A DNA stretch of 64,000 nt from Zoroaster sp. YZ-2022 (GCA_029582265.1 CM055823.1:12908060-12972059), one strand, 5' to 3'; positions 9,850 to 24,392 are shown, numbered from the stretch's first letter. Numbers and translations are program-made. Notes: a model not told the origin generated them from the letters alone.

Positions 9850-10550
9850 TCGTGTCAATTCTTACTCACTTTTAGTCTCTCACCTGCTGGATATTGAAGT
9901 CATCGTCATTCTACCTACATCTTTGTGTTGAAATACATTTGTTTCACAACCTCGCTATCCTCATGTTTTATGTAAAAATTTTACCTAAAGTACACTAAAC
10001 CACCTTTTTAGTGTGTGCTAGAACAAGTGACCTTTTGAAACGAATTGTAATTTTTCTTCTCCTTCTCCGTGAGACTTATCTACAAAAACAAAGAAAAACA
10101 AACAAACTTGTAAAGTTCATAGCACCGTGTTGTACACCATCACTTCTTTAAAATGTTATTAATCATTTTTACTTCTGAAATTTTAATAATATTTAATATA
10201 TTAGAAGTTATGCCGCTTCTTCTTGAAAACGAAACACGCATTGGAAATGTCATTATGTGCATTACCCATTTCCCATTACCCATGCGCACGGCCTTTACGT
10301 ATGTGTAGTTCTACACGTACACCTTCGATTAATTTAAACCTTCGATTAAGCCTTCGTCAAGCCGCACGCGGAACTGAACTCCACGTAGCCGTATAGCCTT
10401 TTGACAAGTCGCACGCAGCACCACATTACCGTATGTTAATTGTGTCATGAAAGCTCTCTGAAAAGAAACCATAGTTGCAATATCCATAATAATTTTTAAC
10501 TTCACAGATACATCCTGATAAATACATTTAATGACTTTATAATGACGTCA
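9850..10550. other. Non-coding; no gene seen
   Basis: Nothing recognisable beyond a short repeated CTTCGATTAA motif near 10320-10350. Confidence 0.5.
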
Positions 10551-10554
10551 TCAG

Positions 10555-11028
10555 ATATCGAGTTCCACTAAATCAAAGCGTAATATTTCTAAAAATCATA
10601 TCTCAAGAACCACAGCAGATGAATTAACAATTTTGGCATCATCTTACCAACCTCGAATTATGTGACATTTCGTACACAAACATTACAGGGTTTGCTGCCA
10701 ATGTGATAGGGAATTTGAATATCACTTCTGTGAATAAAGTGACTAGTGACATCTTATCTTTTCAACAACAACAAATGTTTCATGACAGATCACAGCCCCA
10801 CCCCCCCCCCCCTCCCTAGCGGCAGTTTTTAAAAGGGAATATTTTCAGAAATTGAACCAAAGCAAGAACTAACATTATTTTTTCATGATCGTGGAGAAGA
10901 ATAATTGTGTCATATGTATGATCTTCAAATTACCAGACTTGCCCCTTTTTCCGGTCCAAACAAGAAGTTCATTTCATTGAACCGGAAGTTAACCTGAACA
11001 CCTAGTGTTTGTTCCAACAAGCTCTAGT
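10555..11028. mobile_element. Old Helitron-like element end with satellite-family body
   Basis: The body carries diverged satellite words (AAATCATATCTCAAGAACCAC, CCGGTCCAAACAAGAAGTT, ACCGGAAGTTAAC). It ends CTGAACACCTAGTGTTTGTTCCAAC-AAGCTCTAG, a degenerate form of the terminal hairpin plus CTAG seen intact at 55776, 59838, 61787 and 63872. The CTAG lies at 11024-11027 and is followed by T, as at Helitron 3' ends. The 5' boundary is uncertain. Confidence 0.55.
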
Positions 11029-11030
11029 TT

Positions 11031-11523
11031 ATAGGTTGGTGAAATTCTTGCGTCGGGAGATAAACAATTGATTTAAATTTTGCCCTACACCGACGTCTGT
11101 ATAGCACTGTATACTCAGTGCTTTTCGAGTGTCTGTGAAAAAACTACACAGGCGACTCGGGCGGGATTCGAACCCACGACCTCCTGCTTACTAGTGCAGA
11201 CGTCTTAACCTCTCGACCACCAAGCTTGCCCGATGACAATTGGCCGGCTAGAATCCTATATAGCACCGGGTTCCACGATTATAGGTTGGTGAAATTCTTG
11301 CGTCGGGAGATAAACAATTGGTTTTAATTTTGCCGTACACCGACGTGTGTATAGCACTGTATACTCAGTGCTTTCCGAGTGTCTGTGAAAAAACTGCACA
11401 GTCGACTCGGGCGGGATTCGAACCCACGACCTCCTGCTTACTAGTGCAGACGTCTTAACCTCTCGAACACCGAGCTTGCCCGACCACTCGACCACCGAGC
11501 TTGCCCGACCACTCGACCACCGA
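11031..11523 (-). mobile_element. tRNA-derived SINE, head-to-tail dimer
   Basis: Two direct copies start at 11031 and 11280. Each begins (top strand) ATAGGTTGGTGAAATTCTTG and contains, on the minus strand, a tRNA-like domain with B box GGTTCGAATCC (11164-11174 in the first unit). The second unit is 5'-truncated after a local triplication of CGAGCTTGCCCGACCACTC. Eleven-base direct repeats AGCTCTAGTTT at 11020-11030 and 11523-11533 flank the whole dimer and look like a target-site duplication, so the dimer inserted as one unit or was amplified after insertion. Confidence 0.85.
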
Positions 11524-11533
11524 GCTCTAGTTT

Positions 11534-14150
11534 GATTTGTTATAAATCCGTAAATGCATGCAAACTTTATAAGAATCAAGAGACAGGCTAAAAACAGTAT
11601 GTGTAAAAACTGAGATGTAAATTCCACGTTAAATGAATACGAAAAATCTTAATGCATTTTCACAGTATGTTTGTTCTCTAACGACACAATGCAATTAACT
11701 GAAGTTTTCACTGGTTGCATTTTATGCATAGATCTATCGCTTGATTCTTATAAAGCGTTGATGCATTTATAGACATTTTATCAAAAGTGTATACACTGGT
11801 TTAATTAAAGAGACCATGTTATATTTACTTCATGTAAAAAATAGAAGAATATATACTCTTTTTATGATCCCCAAGAAAAAAAATCAACAGCAACAATTTA
11901 TATATCCAATTTTTTACACCAAGTAAATGTAAATGGATCACGATGCATCAGAAACCAACAGTGGCGAGGGATTGAGGATAATATTTTGCTTTCGGACACG
12001 TTTTTTCTTCAAAAGCAAGTCACATTTCTCAATTTGGTGGATGATACACTGTGTGCCTTAGTATACTGCATTGAAGCAGTAGTAGGCCTATCCAGTCATC
12101 AAAGGCCTAGAAATATGTAAACGTAGGCCTTCAAATGTAGCTCAGAAATGTACAAATAGATTGTGGAGTTCTGCATTATTTTAATATTTCTGACCTTTTA
12201 GTGTTTAACCCTGTCTCCATAGACCTTATCTCCAATTAAGATCTCGTTTACAGCCCAGGCCTTTATAGTTGGAAAAATGTTTCAAAAGTCACTTATTGTT
12301 TTGTAATCAAACTGAATAATTTATTGCTGCCTGTTAGTTCTGGCGTTCTATGCGATCCAAGAATTGCTTTGATCTCGAATGAAATGCAACAGCGTATATA
12401 ATGTTTAGTAATTAGTCATCACTAATTCAACGGATAAGCAGGCGAGGCAAGAGTACTATGTGGCAAGTGCTGATTACCTGGTGGATCTTATGGGAGTATT
12501 ATCTCCGTGGAGACTGTCTTCATCTCTCGATGACAGAAAACCCGTAAATGGAAGGAAAACATGAGGAACTTACTTGATTGATTTATGATTTGATCGAATT
12601 GGCTGCAAACTTTAATCTAATCACTGTATTCACCAAGTCACGTCGGGCAAGTCACAGGAAACATGTCCCATGAAAAATAGCGGAAAATTGACAGAATTGG
12701 ATCAGGGCGAACCTGGCTTCACTTGCTTTGAATACAATCTTCTTGGCTCAGGAACAGAACGCATGGGGATAAATGGTCCAGTTTGATCAAAACAATGCTC
12801 TCTGCTGGAGGATATTTATATCCCGTCACCAATATCTTAAACATGTGCAGAAATGTTGCTCTATGAATGAATTGTGGGCTCCAGAAAGCCTATTATAAAT
12901 TATAGGATTGCAGTGACGTAAATTGGTTGTCAAAGGTGGAAGATAATTCAAAATGTAAATTTCCAATGACCACCCCCGAATTCACACAATCTTTACTAGG
13001 TTTGAAACATTCGGATGAAATACAGAAATACTTTTTGAGATTTTATTTTGTAAAAATGTTGGGAATTGTTTGCAAATTTTGAAAACATTACAACATTTTG
13101 TGAAACGTTTGCACATTAAAAAAATATATATATTATTTTCTTGTTAATTTCTTTGAGTTTCTTGTAATGTTTTTCTGGAAAAACTTGGAAAGTCAAAAGA
13201 AATTGGGCCAATTATTATTTGTTGAACATTTGAAAATAATTATTTTTGTAACACAACTGAGGAATGTTTCAACCCCTTTTTGTTAAGCCTGATGCAAGGG
13301 GCATACTGTCTAATAAAAATACTGAATATTCGCACTACGGTGTAACAAACTACACAAGGGTGTTGATATTTGGCAACTCACCCAACAGGGACACTATTGA
13401 CAGCACTGGTGTCATTTTAACACCCATGTTTTTTTCCTAATAGTATTCATGTTGTATAGTCTGGGCAGTTGTAACTGTTGCTGTAATTGGCATACTAAAA
13501 ATATAATTCAAATTGTGCGAATGTATATATTATTTTTTATAATTAATTGGTCGGCTTTGTACGAATATTGATTTATCTGATAGAAGGCATGTATATCTTA
13601 GCAATGGTTAACAAGTTGACGAGTATAATGGGTATAACATAATCTGTAATATAAGGTTGGTTGTAGGCACCGTGTGAATTTCATTTAATGAATTGTAAAC
13701 AACAATTTCGATCAACGTTTCGATCAACTCAGCGTTTCAATCAATAAGTCTCTGATCGTCTTCAGGAGAATCTAAATAATGCTGATAGTCTTGTTTGTTT
13801 CACACTGCTTTATGTACTTTTAAGTTGAATTGCTGTTGTCTCTTTAACCTCAGCTTGGATTTTACATACGTTTCTTTCTGTAATGATTCGTTATTTTGGC
13901 TTTTCGTTTTCGTCTGTTAAAACCATTAAACACTATTTTTAAATTTGGCAACACTGCTTCTAACGTATCCTTAACTGTCTTAGTATCAAGATATACATTA
14001 AAAAATCAGCCTCTGAACGTTTCAGCTTATTAAAAAAACAATAATCTGTCACAGTAGTAGACTATAAACTGTCACATGTTTTTCATGTTTTTATGATGTA
14101 CAAAAAAGTTGCCGGGCAAAACCGTTTTTTAAATTCGACATAACAATCTA
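11534..14150. other. Non-coding; scattered old repeat fragments
   Basis: No gene seen. 11745-11830 has the dispersed words GATGCATTTATAGACATTTT and ATCAAAAGTGTATAC found again at 18785 and 24025. 13690-13775 has an oddly structured minus-strand motif discussed in the findings. Confidence 0.5.
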
Positions 14151-14156
14151 TTTTTC

Positions 14157-14660
14157 TCTAAAATGAAATCACCTCAGACGGAATATTTCAAAGGATGATC
14201 GATACGTGTACCAACTTTACAACAAGTAAATTTTTAGATAATTTGGTGTATTTGATAATCTGGTAATTACCAATGTATTACTTTCCCTTTAAAGATAAGG
14301 TCGGTAATTCCAACAAAATCACGCAAACCTTTGCATAATCGTAGTTGTAACATAACAGGCACCACAATAATTATATACTGGCAAACATTAAAAGATATAT
14401 TCAATGGTTCTTAAAGCCGTTATAAGTTTCTGGCAAAAATAATGTAAATGCATCCATTGCTGTCAATAAGAATCAATTTACCTGTGGAAATAATAAGAAC
14501 AAATTTTAAAAATAAATAAATAAGAATCTAGGTCGTAAGGGGAATTTACGTTTTCGGACAAAAATTTATTTGACATAAACGATATCACCTCAGACATAAA
14601 TATTTCAAGGGATGTATACCATCGTACATTTTGCACCAAGTAAGTTTTATGTAAGATTAT
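14157..14660 (+). repeat. Dispersed ancient repeat, two partial copies
   Basis: 14157-14300 and 14577-14660 share the consensus seen best at 25325: ATGAAATCACCTCAGAC, ATATTTCAA-GGATG, ACTTT(A)CA-CAAGTAA, GGTAATTACCAATGT, CTTTCCCTTTAA. They are non-coding and diverged. Confidence 0.65.
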
Positions 14661-17600
14661 TAACATTTATTTTATTTTATTATTATTATTTTTATTTAGT
14701 TTTTTGGAAATTCCAAATAGCGTTTTTGGCTTTAAAAGAATATGTTGTTGAAGATGGATCGCCCGTCCGTAACTGGAAATTTTCGACAATCAGAACAAAG
14801 ATTATTTCTATGAAATTTATTTTGTGAAATGCTCCTCAAAATAGCGAATGTTTCACAAGGGCGATATAACAATGCGCATTGTTAACCAATAAGAAGTGTA
14901 TACTATATTGTAACTTTTCACAGAAATACGTTGAACCGATCAAGCTAAAACTTTCAAGTTTGTTTCTCTATATAGAAGGCATACTTTTAGATCTTCTTAA
15001 ATTATGCTTATAAAGAATATATTACACTAAATACATTGTTTGGGTTTTGACGACTATAGACGCGACGGAAATGCTCAAAGATAAATGCACACAAGTCTTA
15101 GTTTTAACGGGAAATTACACTTGTCATAAATTGCTTTTACGGGCCTTAAATTGAAACCAAGATATGCGATCAACAACCAACCTGTGAAAGTTTCAGCTTA
15201 TTACAACTTGTCATTAAATATGACACTGTGAAAATGCATTAAGTTTTATTTTATTTTGTTTAATGCGTAATCAGCAATCGAATATTAAGTCAATAAATTA
15301 TTTGTATTGATTTTAAGGACTGTTTCGAACCCATCATCAACTTTAAATTAAGTTATGTTTAAGAATGTGGGAATTATTTTTGACCAATAGTATACAGGGG
15401 CTTTAAGCTGCAGCAGACCTCATCGTTACGTCATTATAAGTCAAATCGACAATTATGATATGACATTATTTTATAATTTATGATTCAATCATGAATACAA
15501 AGTTTCGGAATTTAGGGCTTGGGCGAACACTTGTATAACATAATACGATAAAGTTAGTTTATAAACTATCAGCTAATAAAAAACACTTATAGTGCCCATT
15601 GGCAGCTTTGTCTTGGAATGTAAGGCGTATTCCGTGCCCTACCCATAAACTACCACCTAGACCAATTCACCCCTACAAGACCGAATATCCCTCTCACCCC
15701 TTCCCATCACTTACACCACCTCCAATTCTCCCAAGAAAATGTTTAAACATATAGGCCCTAATACAAAATAATTAAAGCCAATATACACTATTGTAGATTG
15801 GCCACCATCCCAAAAAAGCTCAGTTTCCTGAAAAAGGGGCGTTCTAATGTGTAAAGTTTTATAAAATATTCAAACATTCTGCAAATCACTTTGCCACGAG
15901 AAGCTGTTATTTTAATTGATGTAAAAGGTACCTACAACTTTGGTTCTATGATTGAGCTCATCTTCTGAGATTTAATACATAGCCTACAATAAACAAAATT
16001 TCAGCTCAATGCGGAGTGTAAGTCATTACAAAAGTGTGAAAGAGCGTTCACAATTTTAACAGAAAACACTTGGAGAACAAATTTACCATTTTAACCATCA
16101 TTTTAACCATGCATATGTTTTCGTGTTTTGTCTCTTTAAATGCAAGCACTTCAGACAGAATTCGTTTTTCTAGGATGATTGTACGTTTACAGGCTTTATA
16201 TCAAGTTAACTTTCAGATAATAAGTCGATTATTTTGTAATCAGATAAAGACCACTGTTGTTGTTTACAGAAAAGAACATTGCCCTGTTTCCGCACTATGC
16301 ATACAAAGGCATTTTACCAACCAAAATGTGTAATGGATCTAAAGAAAGAGACTATTATTATTGTTGTGTTTTTTGTTCCAGCACTTTCTTTTGGATCGGT
16401 ATATTGTTATTTTGTTAAAACGACCCATTTCACACACACACTAAAAAGAATGTGAAAAGCATGGTTTAACGGTAAATAGGTCCATGGGCACTATAGTATT
16501 AAACCTATTTAACAATTATTTTGTGAAATATCTTATTTAAAGATATATCGCCCGTTTTTGAGCCGATTTGACAGTAAACAAATTCTCAGGTTAAGGAAGT
16601 TATGTGCTTTTATTATAGACATTGAACGAAAAAATCCGTCCAGGATTAGTACCAGTAAAATATATAAAACCTCAAATTAAAAAAATGGTCGCTTGCTTTT
16701 TAATCCTCATTTTGCACCTAACCACACAATTTATTGTAACGTAACGACAGAGGGCGTGTGCATCAGTCTTATTGGCCAGTGCGGCTGTCAATCAGAATCA
16801 AGCGCGTTTTAAATATCGCTTTAATTTACATTGAATTTCATTTTTTATTTTTTTATTTTTTATTATTTAAAAAAAAAAATCTTTTTTACCGATATTATCA
16901 TGCAAAATTCGTTCGCTTTTTAAATTCCGCACTGTTTTACTGGTACTAATCCTTGGCGCATTTTTTCGTTTAGTGTCTGTACTGAATACTTATAAATTCG
17001 TTAACCCCAGAAACATAGCAATTCAACATTTAAATCTATTTTTACCATCAAATCAGCACAAACACGGGCGATATATCTTTAAGAGTTTTTGTTTCCCTTT
17101 CTAAAAAAGAAATTTACTTTAGGCACCATCCCGTTGACAATTAAAATTGCCTGAAAGATAACAAACAACACTGGCTTAGCTTTTAAGATCTTAAATCTTA
17201 ATAAATGCCTAAATAAATGCCTGGATAAATGCCTAAGCTTATAATTATTCTCGTAAATCTTTGTTTTGAATCATAAAAATGTTATTTTCTTTGTAAAAGT
17301 GAAATATAAAATGAGATATTTCACAAAATTGGCCGAAGAATTGTTTAACCGTTCAACGGTGCCATATTTGGACCGACAATGATTTTATCTCACTGCGATA
17401 TAAATTCATTTATACACTTGATTACTCATGTTTCACAGAAAGGTTAAATAAGAAATAAATAATAATCCATGCATTGGTTAATTAATTTTTGAACTTCTGT
17501 ATTAGAAATTAACCTGCATACTGTCTACTAGGAAATGTAGACAATGTACATATTTTAATCTACCACGACGGGAAAAATAAAGATTAACAGGGAATGTAGG

Positions 17601-19788
17601 CATACCGCCAATTCTTCTTCTAAACATTTGAAAAATAACAACAAAAATGGATGCCATGTTTTATTTATCAACGAAATTGTTTAATGTTTCTTGATATCTA
17701 TCATATGGAATCAGTCTACATAGTTTGAAAAATATAATTATCTACTAACTGATGTGGTTCTATCAATGTATCTTGGATAATATATTGGAATAATTTAACT
17801 TTCTAAAGCAAGCGACAGTTATGATTTGAAAGCACAATTCGGATAATGTTTAAATTCACAGCGACGTCTACATATGTTCTTAAAATAAAAGTATTCTCAT
17901 TTGAAAAAAATGTTATTCATTAAAACAATACATTTCATCAGAAAAATTCAATAGGTTATTTTATTGTTCGTATTAGGCCTATTCTGAAATCTGAGTAGGA
18001 ACAGCATTGGTCATTACCTGATGAAAAAATTTTTGAATTTTTATCCGAAAGATATAACTTGATTGAAAATTGGTATGAGTAACAACATGTCCAAAATGCT
18101 TTCGTTTCAGTGAAAACGAAAATTTGAATATTTTTTTTTTAATTTGAATATTTACAAAATATTACTAGAGGGCAACCATTTGCTCCACGGTGTTTTGTAT
18201 TAGCAGAGGGCAAGAATTTGCTCTACGGTGTTTTGTGTAAAATTGTGAATGTTTTTTCACACATTTCTCATGACTTAAAATCCGCATTGAGGTCGGAGAT
18301 TTAACATGTTGTTTTTGATTGTAACATTACTTATACAATCAATGTGTCATCATTACCAATGTTGTACCTTCCCTTTAATATGAAGCATTAAAATGATCCC
18401 AAATTAACGGATCCCAAAATACCCTTTAAATGAATGTTGACATCATTTAATGGTGAATTAAACAAGTACAATACAATGATATTAACTGAAATGTGTATAA
18501 ACACATGTATATTAACTGACTAAAGACACACAATAAGAGTTACACGTCTGAGTATGTATAACAAAGTTAAAGAGGCCGTCCAAACTATTTAACAAACCCC
18601 GATGACAATTTTGATTTCAAAATATCAAATTACAAGAAACTTACGCAATATGTTTGAAGAAGAGAGACACGGGTATCATCATTTTAGTTAACTCGAGTTA
18701 TCATTAAAATATTACCTTCCCTTATTTCCAATGCGAATCAGCCGCTGAATATTATTGTAATAGTAATATTGTATACCTTTCCCTGGAAATGTATTAGCAG
18801 TATACACTTTTGATAAAATGAATGTAAATGCATCCATACTTAAAACCAAACAATTTTCTGGTCATATGACGCGCCTTTTTTGCCAACCAGTGAAATAGGG
18901 GATGCATGTATGCGCGGTTATTTGAACCAGATCAAATTTCCCATACACATGGTGGCTAACAGAGGCCTCACAACTCGGGCAAACATTCATACCCCTATTT
19001 GAAAAAGTCGTTTAAAACACAGCACGGCAGAATTCCAATCAATCTGGTAATTTTGGCTGCAATTAGACATCGTTTCACAGCAAAAAAATAAATAAATAAA
19101 ATAATAAATAAATAAAAATGCCGACGCGCGCGGGGACCAGAAACCGGAGACTTTTTTTGGCCTAATAAGAATATATGATGATTCATTTCAGATTTAGAAT
19201 TTGTATTAATGTTTTTTTTTTAATGACAACATGATATTTTATATTATTGCCATCTTTAAAACAAGTCATTTTGTATACAAACATTCGCTCGGTGCCTTTT
19301 AAATTGCACAATTTTATGAAAGTTAGGACTGCCTCTAAATAGATTTATTCAATTAAAAAGTGAGCACACGATAAGAAACTTACTGAAATTTAATCTAAAA
19401 ACCTGATATGAAGTTGATGGTGATACCTAACATCATAACACTGACATACTGTAATTTTTAAGAAAACGTGAAACGTATTACAACATTTGAGTCCCTTTTC
19501 ATTATTATATCGTTAATGAAACAATGAAACGAGCAGAATACTTAACTGGCTAATTTATGTACATTTCTCTTGATTCTTACATGTAACCAATGGTAAACAA
19601 TTCCTTTATTAAGACATAGTAGTTTACAACATGCATGATTGGTCACTAACGTTGTTTGTTAAATTGGAAATGTAAAATTATTGTTCTGAATAAATGTAGT
19701 TTTGAGCTGCGGCAGAAAACACGTACAAGTGTTGAATTGTTCATGTGCAAGTCAGGGTATAAGCATGATATCTTATTACAATGGGATG
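14661..19788. other. Non-coding, AT-rich; no gene seen
   Basis: No supported coding region on either strand. 16130-16240 is another weak copy of the dispersed repeat (CACTTCAGACAGAATTCG). 18165-18245 holds a short direct duplication around AGAGGGCAA and ACGGTGTTTTGT. 16830-16890 and 19080-19115 are low-complexity A/T runs. Confidence 0.5.
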
Positions 19789-19912
19789 TACTCTCTAAAA
19801 GTTTCAGACTAAAATTCACTCTAACTGATTGAAACTAGGGACAAATATTTAGCAATTTGTTCCTAGTTTCAATCGGTTACGGTGAATTTCAATCTAAAAA
19901 CTTTAGAGAGTA
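19789..19912. mobile_element. Hairpin MITE with TA flanks
   Basis: Near-perfect inverted repeat of about 57 bp per arm: the left arm runs from TACTCTCTAAAAGTTT through GATTGAAACTAGG, and the right arm is its inverse, ending AAAACTTTAGAGAGTA. Only about 8 bp separate the arms. The terminal TA on both sides fits a TA target duplication as in Tc1/mariner-type MITEs; the superfamily is inference. Confidence 0.85.
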
Positions 19913-22900
19913 TAATTATGGGTAGGGCCTATACCGTAGATATCCACTTATGCATTTACACTTATTCAATTATAAAATAAAAACAATAAAACGCAAAGCA
20001 ACTCTCTGATAATTCGAAGGGTGCTCCCCAAAACTCGGTAAAATAGCTAGGTTTAAAAAAAAGGAAAGTTATCTTGAAGTTTTGTTCTGCAATAAATGAT
20101 TTAGGTCAAGTCTTTATATTACGATATTCATTTTATATCCATATAAATTCACAAACCAACCACGTTATAGTTAGTGTGACAAGAATTATGCTTTGTTGTT
20201 TCGTCGAGAAAATGGTTCATTCGTTCAAAGATCAACAGATTGCTGGCAGCTTGACTTTTCCAGATGGACTTCCAGTGGTATTTATCCCTCGTCACAACTA
20301 CGTCACCGCTGGAACAATCTGACATTCTGCATAAAAACAAAATTCAAACAGAAAAAAAAATCATTATTATCAAAGTTTTAATAAACGTCGCAAATGCAAT
20401 TGTTATGGATGCACTGAATGCACTCGTAATGCGATTTGTATGCGTATAAGGCCAGTCAGATTGTCGCGAAATACAGGGTGTTCCAATAGATATGTATTAA
20501 ATATCCTCACAATATACCGTATATCCTAAATAATTATCCACATTTATGGTGCTCAATTGTTTGTCTAGGTTACAAAAAATGTTATCGGATGTGATTGCCT
20601 GTGGTTGGAAAACAAATGCTATCTGCACCGTCCCAAGTTTTAGAATAAGATCACCCATTGTTTGTATCTTATTCACATCTCATTCAAAAAGTGTCCATTT
20701 TATTATCAAACTTTGGATCGACAGAAATTGCACCAAAAATACATAATTGTCTTCAGAAATTGTCTTCAAAAAATTGTTTTCAAAAACCAGTCAACCACAT
20801 CTGATAGAATTTCCACATAACAGTTTGAAAAGAATTGGCTTTTATATTTCTGGCAAAAAATCGTGTAGTTATATTAAGGTTTATGATAAACAACAATAAG
20901 GACATATTTCTTTTGGACGCCCGGTAAATAAAACTGTGAATAAAGTTTTGATTTGTCGTAATTTAGACGACCATAATATGTTGGACAATGTGCCTTGAGG
21001 GCCACTGTATAGTTCAGATTGTTCAAATGAGACACGAGTATGGCAGCGGGTCTCCAATAATATACGGAAGAAGGATAAGTGGCCAATCATAATAAGGATG
21101 CCTGCCGGGAATATCTGATATTCTACCCACTGATGTATCTACATAGTAGCAAGAGAGACGGGATATTTATTCAACAGTTTCACAAAATTCTTCCAAATTG
21201 CTACTAGGGAGTGTATAATGATCACCACTTCCCCTTGGCTTAACAATCTTATATTTTATTTGTGTATAGGCAAGACCCTTCAAGACAACAGGAACCAGCT
21301 AACACCTGCTGGACAAAATATTGACCTAGAGCTTATATTATTTCAAAACTGATTGCAATATTTTCTTTTGGGAATAACAATCTTGATGATGTCACAGTAA
21401 TAACAGGATCACCCTGTGGGACCATATTACTCGCCTTCTTCCCTATGTTCATCAAAAACACACTGTACGTCATTGCAAATTGTGTTTGCAAGGAATTATC
21501 AAGAAATTGTCATGTTGTCATAACAAGAATCTCGTTCTGGGAGATACAAATCGATAAATGGCTTATTTATTTTGCGTGAAGTTCTCCCGAAGTCCAGTTT
21601 CAGACTGTGATAATTTATGATTATCTTTGCAATGATTGCAAGAAGACTATTTGTGCGAGAGCGAGCAGGGTGGTATATTATAACCAAGAAGATGAAATGA
21701 GGTGGATCACTGTTTTATGAACCAATTTGTTATCATTAAACTATACTGTGATCCTCTCTCACATTACAAGAAGAAACCGAAATAGCCACTTAGCGTTTGC
21801 CAGTGACTACCAGTGATTGCTTACTTGCGATGTACCGACATGGATTCACCTTCTCTCTCCTAAACACCTTATTCATCAACTTAGTTTGCTTTCTACATCT
21901 ATATGCTACACCTAACTTGTTTGTTTTTCCGCTTGGTATGATGGCATGACCTTTCCACACTTGCTGACGACATAGTCACTGTATATGGCGCAATAGGTAC
22001 CATATCAATATACACAACATCGTATATGATTTATATATAGGAACCATATGAACATATGTTTTCATAAACGTGTATTTATATTATAAAGGTATAAATCAAG
22101 TGCTTGGAGTACAAACATGTTAAGTGCATTTTTTTTAGTTTTTTGAGAAAAACATAAGTAAATGGAATGCACATATTACTAATGCAATTTTCCCCATCAA
22201 TGCATGTCATTGGCGTTTATGTGATGCGTGCATCATCTAGAGAGTGTAACATTACATAATATCCAAAGCACTCGATATACTCATATTTAGAGATATAATT
22301 GAACTAATATGTATAAAAGGGAGGTTACACTTTTGGTAATATCAACATAAATGAATGATTACCATTACAAATTAGTTGATGATGGTCCCTTCGAATATTG
22401 ATGTCTAAGGAGCTATTATATTAAATGAATTAATGAAATAATTTCTTGACTGAATTTTCAACTTCTCTACTACGAAATTTCCACATTTGAAGGAATAAAA
22501 AACAAGATTGAAATGCAATTTAATATTTGTTCTCGTTAACGATGTAGTAAGCTGAAAGTTCAAATATTGGCTGTATATATAGTGCATATACCAATTCAAA
22601 GAAAATAAGCATACTCGTTGGAACGGTCTAACAAAGGTACATTCTCTTAAAAGGTGGACCTTCAGTCAACCGAATCAAGCCTGCAACCTCCTGAAATATT
22701 GAGAATTCTTATAGGATTGTATCGAAATGGGAACATACGAGTGACGCTAAATAAGTCAGAAGACCAAGCACTATTTAAATACTTTTATGATGATGATGGA
22801 GATGACTAATTTTGACAATAGGGGGCTTTTAATACTGAGATTGATGAGCTTATATTCCCCAATGCATGGACACGTGATCTCTAGGGAGTGTAAACGCTTT

Positions 22901-24390
22901 ACTGCTGCCGACTATTTTAATGTCTCTTCGAATCTGGAAATTAATGCACTATTATTCACCAATGTGGCATTCCTCTACATAATTTAAAGTGGCGGCAAGT
23001 TAATATAATTAGACATAAATAACCTTAGAAATAATTTCAAAGTCAACACACTATATTGAAGTGCAAAGACATTTTACGCTCAGCAGAGAAAACCAGAGGC
23101 GTATGCGTCCAATTATGATTTGGTATGCTTCAACACACAACATCTAGCCCCGCAATTGCTAGTGCTTCCTTGTTTCATATTTTGCTCTGGAAAATTTAAT
23201 TTACGTCATACAGACAGTGTTAAGTGAACTGAATATCAGACATGCGTGGTGATAGTAGTTATCACTGACATGAAGGAGCTGCTATTGTAGTCACGTATTA
23301 TGGGTTTTATCGTGCACAAACTGAAGGTTCAATCATTTAACTCGCTAGCCTCATTCTTATGCCGCAAGGCTATTCTCTTTTTCTTTATAATCTTTACTTA
23401 TACAGAAATAAAAGCCTAAAACTTTTTTTTTCTTTTCTTTTTTTGTTTAAAACGGGTTCACTTCGATTAATTTAAACCAGAGAAGTGACGTTCGGTATAT
23501 GAGGCAGCTTCCCCTAAGCCAACTGAGATTAAAGATAGGCTTGATCATTAGTTATATATGTCTCGGTAAAGATGTGACCACTGGTGCTTACTGTATTTAG
23601 GAAAAACAGGTCAAGATATGTGTCTGAGTTAGGCCCCTAAAGGAGTCAAATTCTAGAGCAAAGATCTGTGCAGTTTTTCACAAATCAAATCGTATTAATA
23701 TTTAAAAATCAGGACACGAAGTTGTGAAGTCACAAATATTTATGGTTTATAAATATAAGTCTTGCGTTCTTTGTAATTGCTATACTATAAGGAGGTGTAT
23801 ACAATTAGTTACAACCCGCAAAGAAACTGCGCGAATTACTTTCTAAAAACTTCGAGGTTTTGATAAGGTAATGGTAGCAGACATCCTGAAACGTTATTCT
23901 GTGACATAAACCTGAAATGGATCACCAGCTGAGTATCCATTTCCACATTAGAATGAGAATACAAATAATCTGAACAACAATAAAATAAGCTAAAACTTCT
24001 GTGATGGTTTTAATCTCATAAAGTATGGATGCATTTACAGACATTTTATCAAAAGAGTAGGCCTAATCTGTCATTAATTATATTTTGCAAAATCTGGCTT
24101 TCAGTACCACTACATGGTAATGGAAGACTATGCATTTAATTGCCATTTCTTCATTTAAAAAAGTGATGTGTTTCTTTGCATGTCACGTCCCATGAGACAT
24201 AGCATAGAGTGAAATGTGCAACGGTTTACTCGCTTAATAATAATGCATTTGTCACACATGGCAGACTTCATGTGACAACTTAATGTCTGCCTGCCAATTA
24301 AATAGCTTCAGTCAAATGGTCGTTGTCGAGCACGATATTTATAGAGTACTCAATTAGGAACTTTCATAAGTAACTGCAATTATCATCAAA
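19913..24390. other. Non-coding; no gene seen
   Basis: Short open frames here (for example around 20074-20340, 20874-21090 and 22787-22987) have no recognisable motifs and no repeat or codon signature of a gene. I saw no exon-like structure that I could defend. Unannotated small exons cannot be excluded. Confidence 0.45.
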
Positions 24391-24392
24391 AA

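Noticed and set aside
11256..11627. 123-codon minus-strand frame
   Set aside because: Most of it reads through the SINE tRNA-like domain (VRIPPES is the translated B-box region).
18010..18060. CTGATGA...GAAA as a third hammerhead
   Set aside because: The intervening A/T runs pair trivially and neither stem I nor stem III can form; a chance match in AT-rich DNA.
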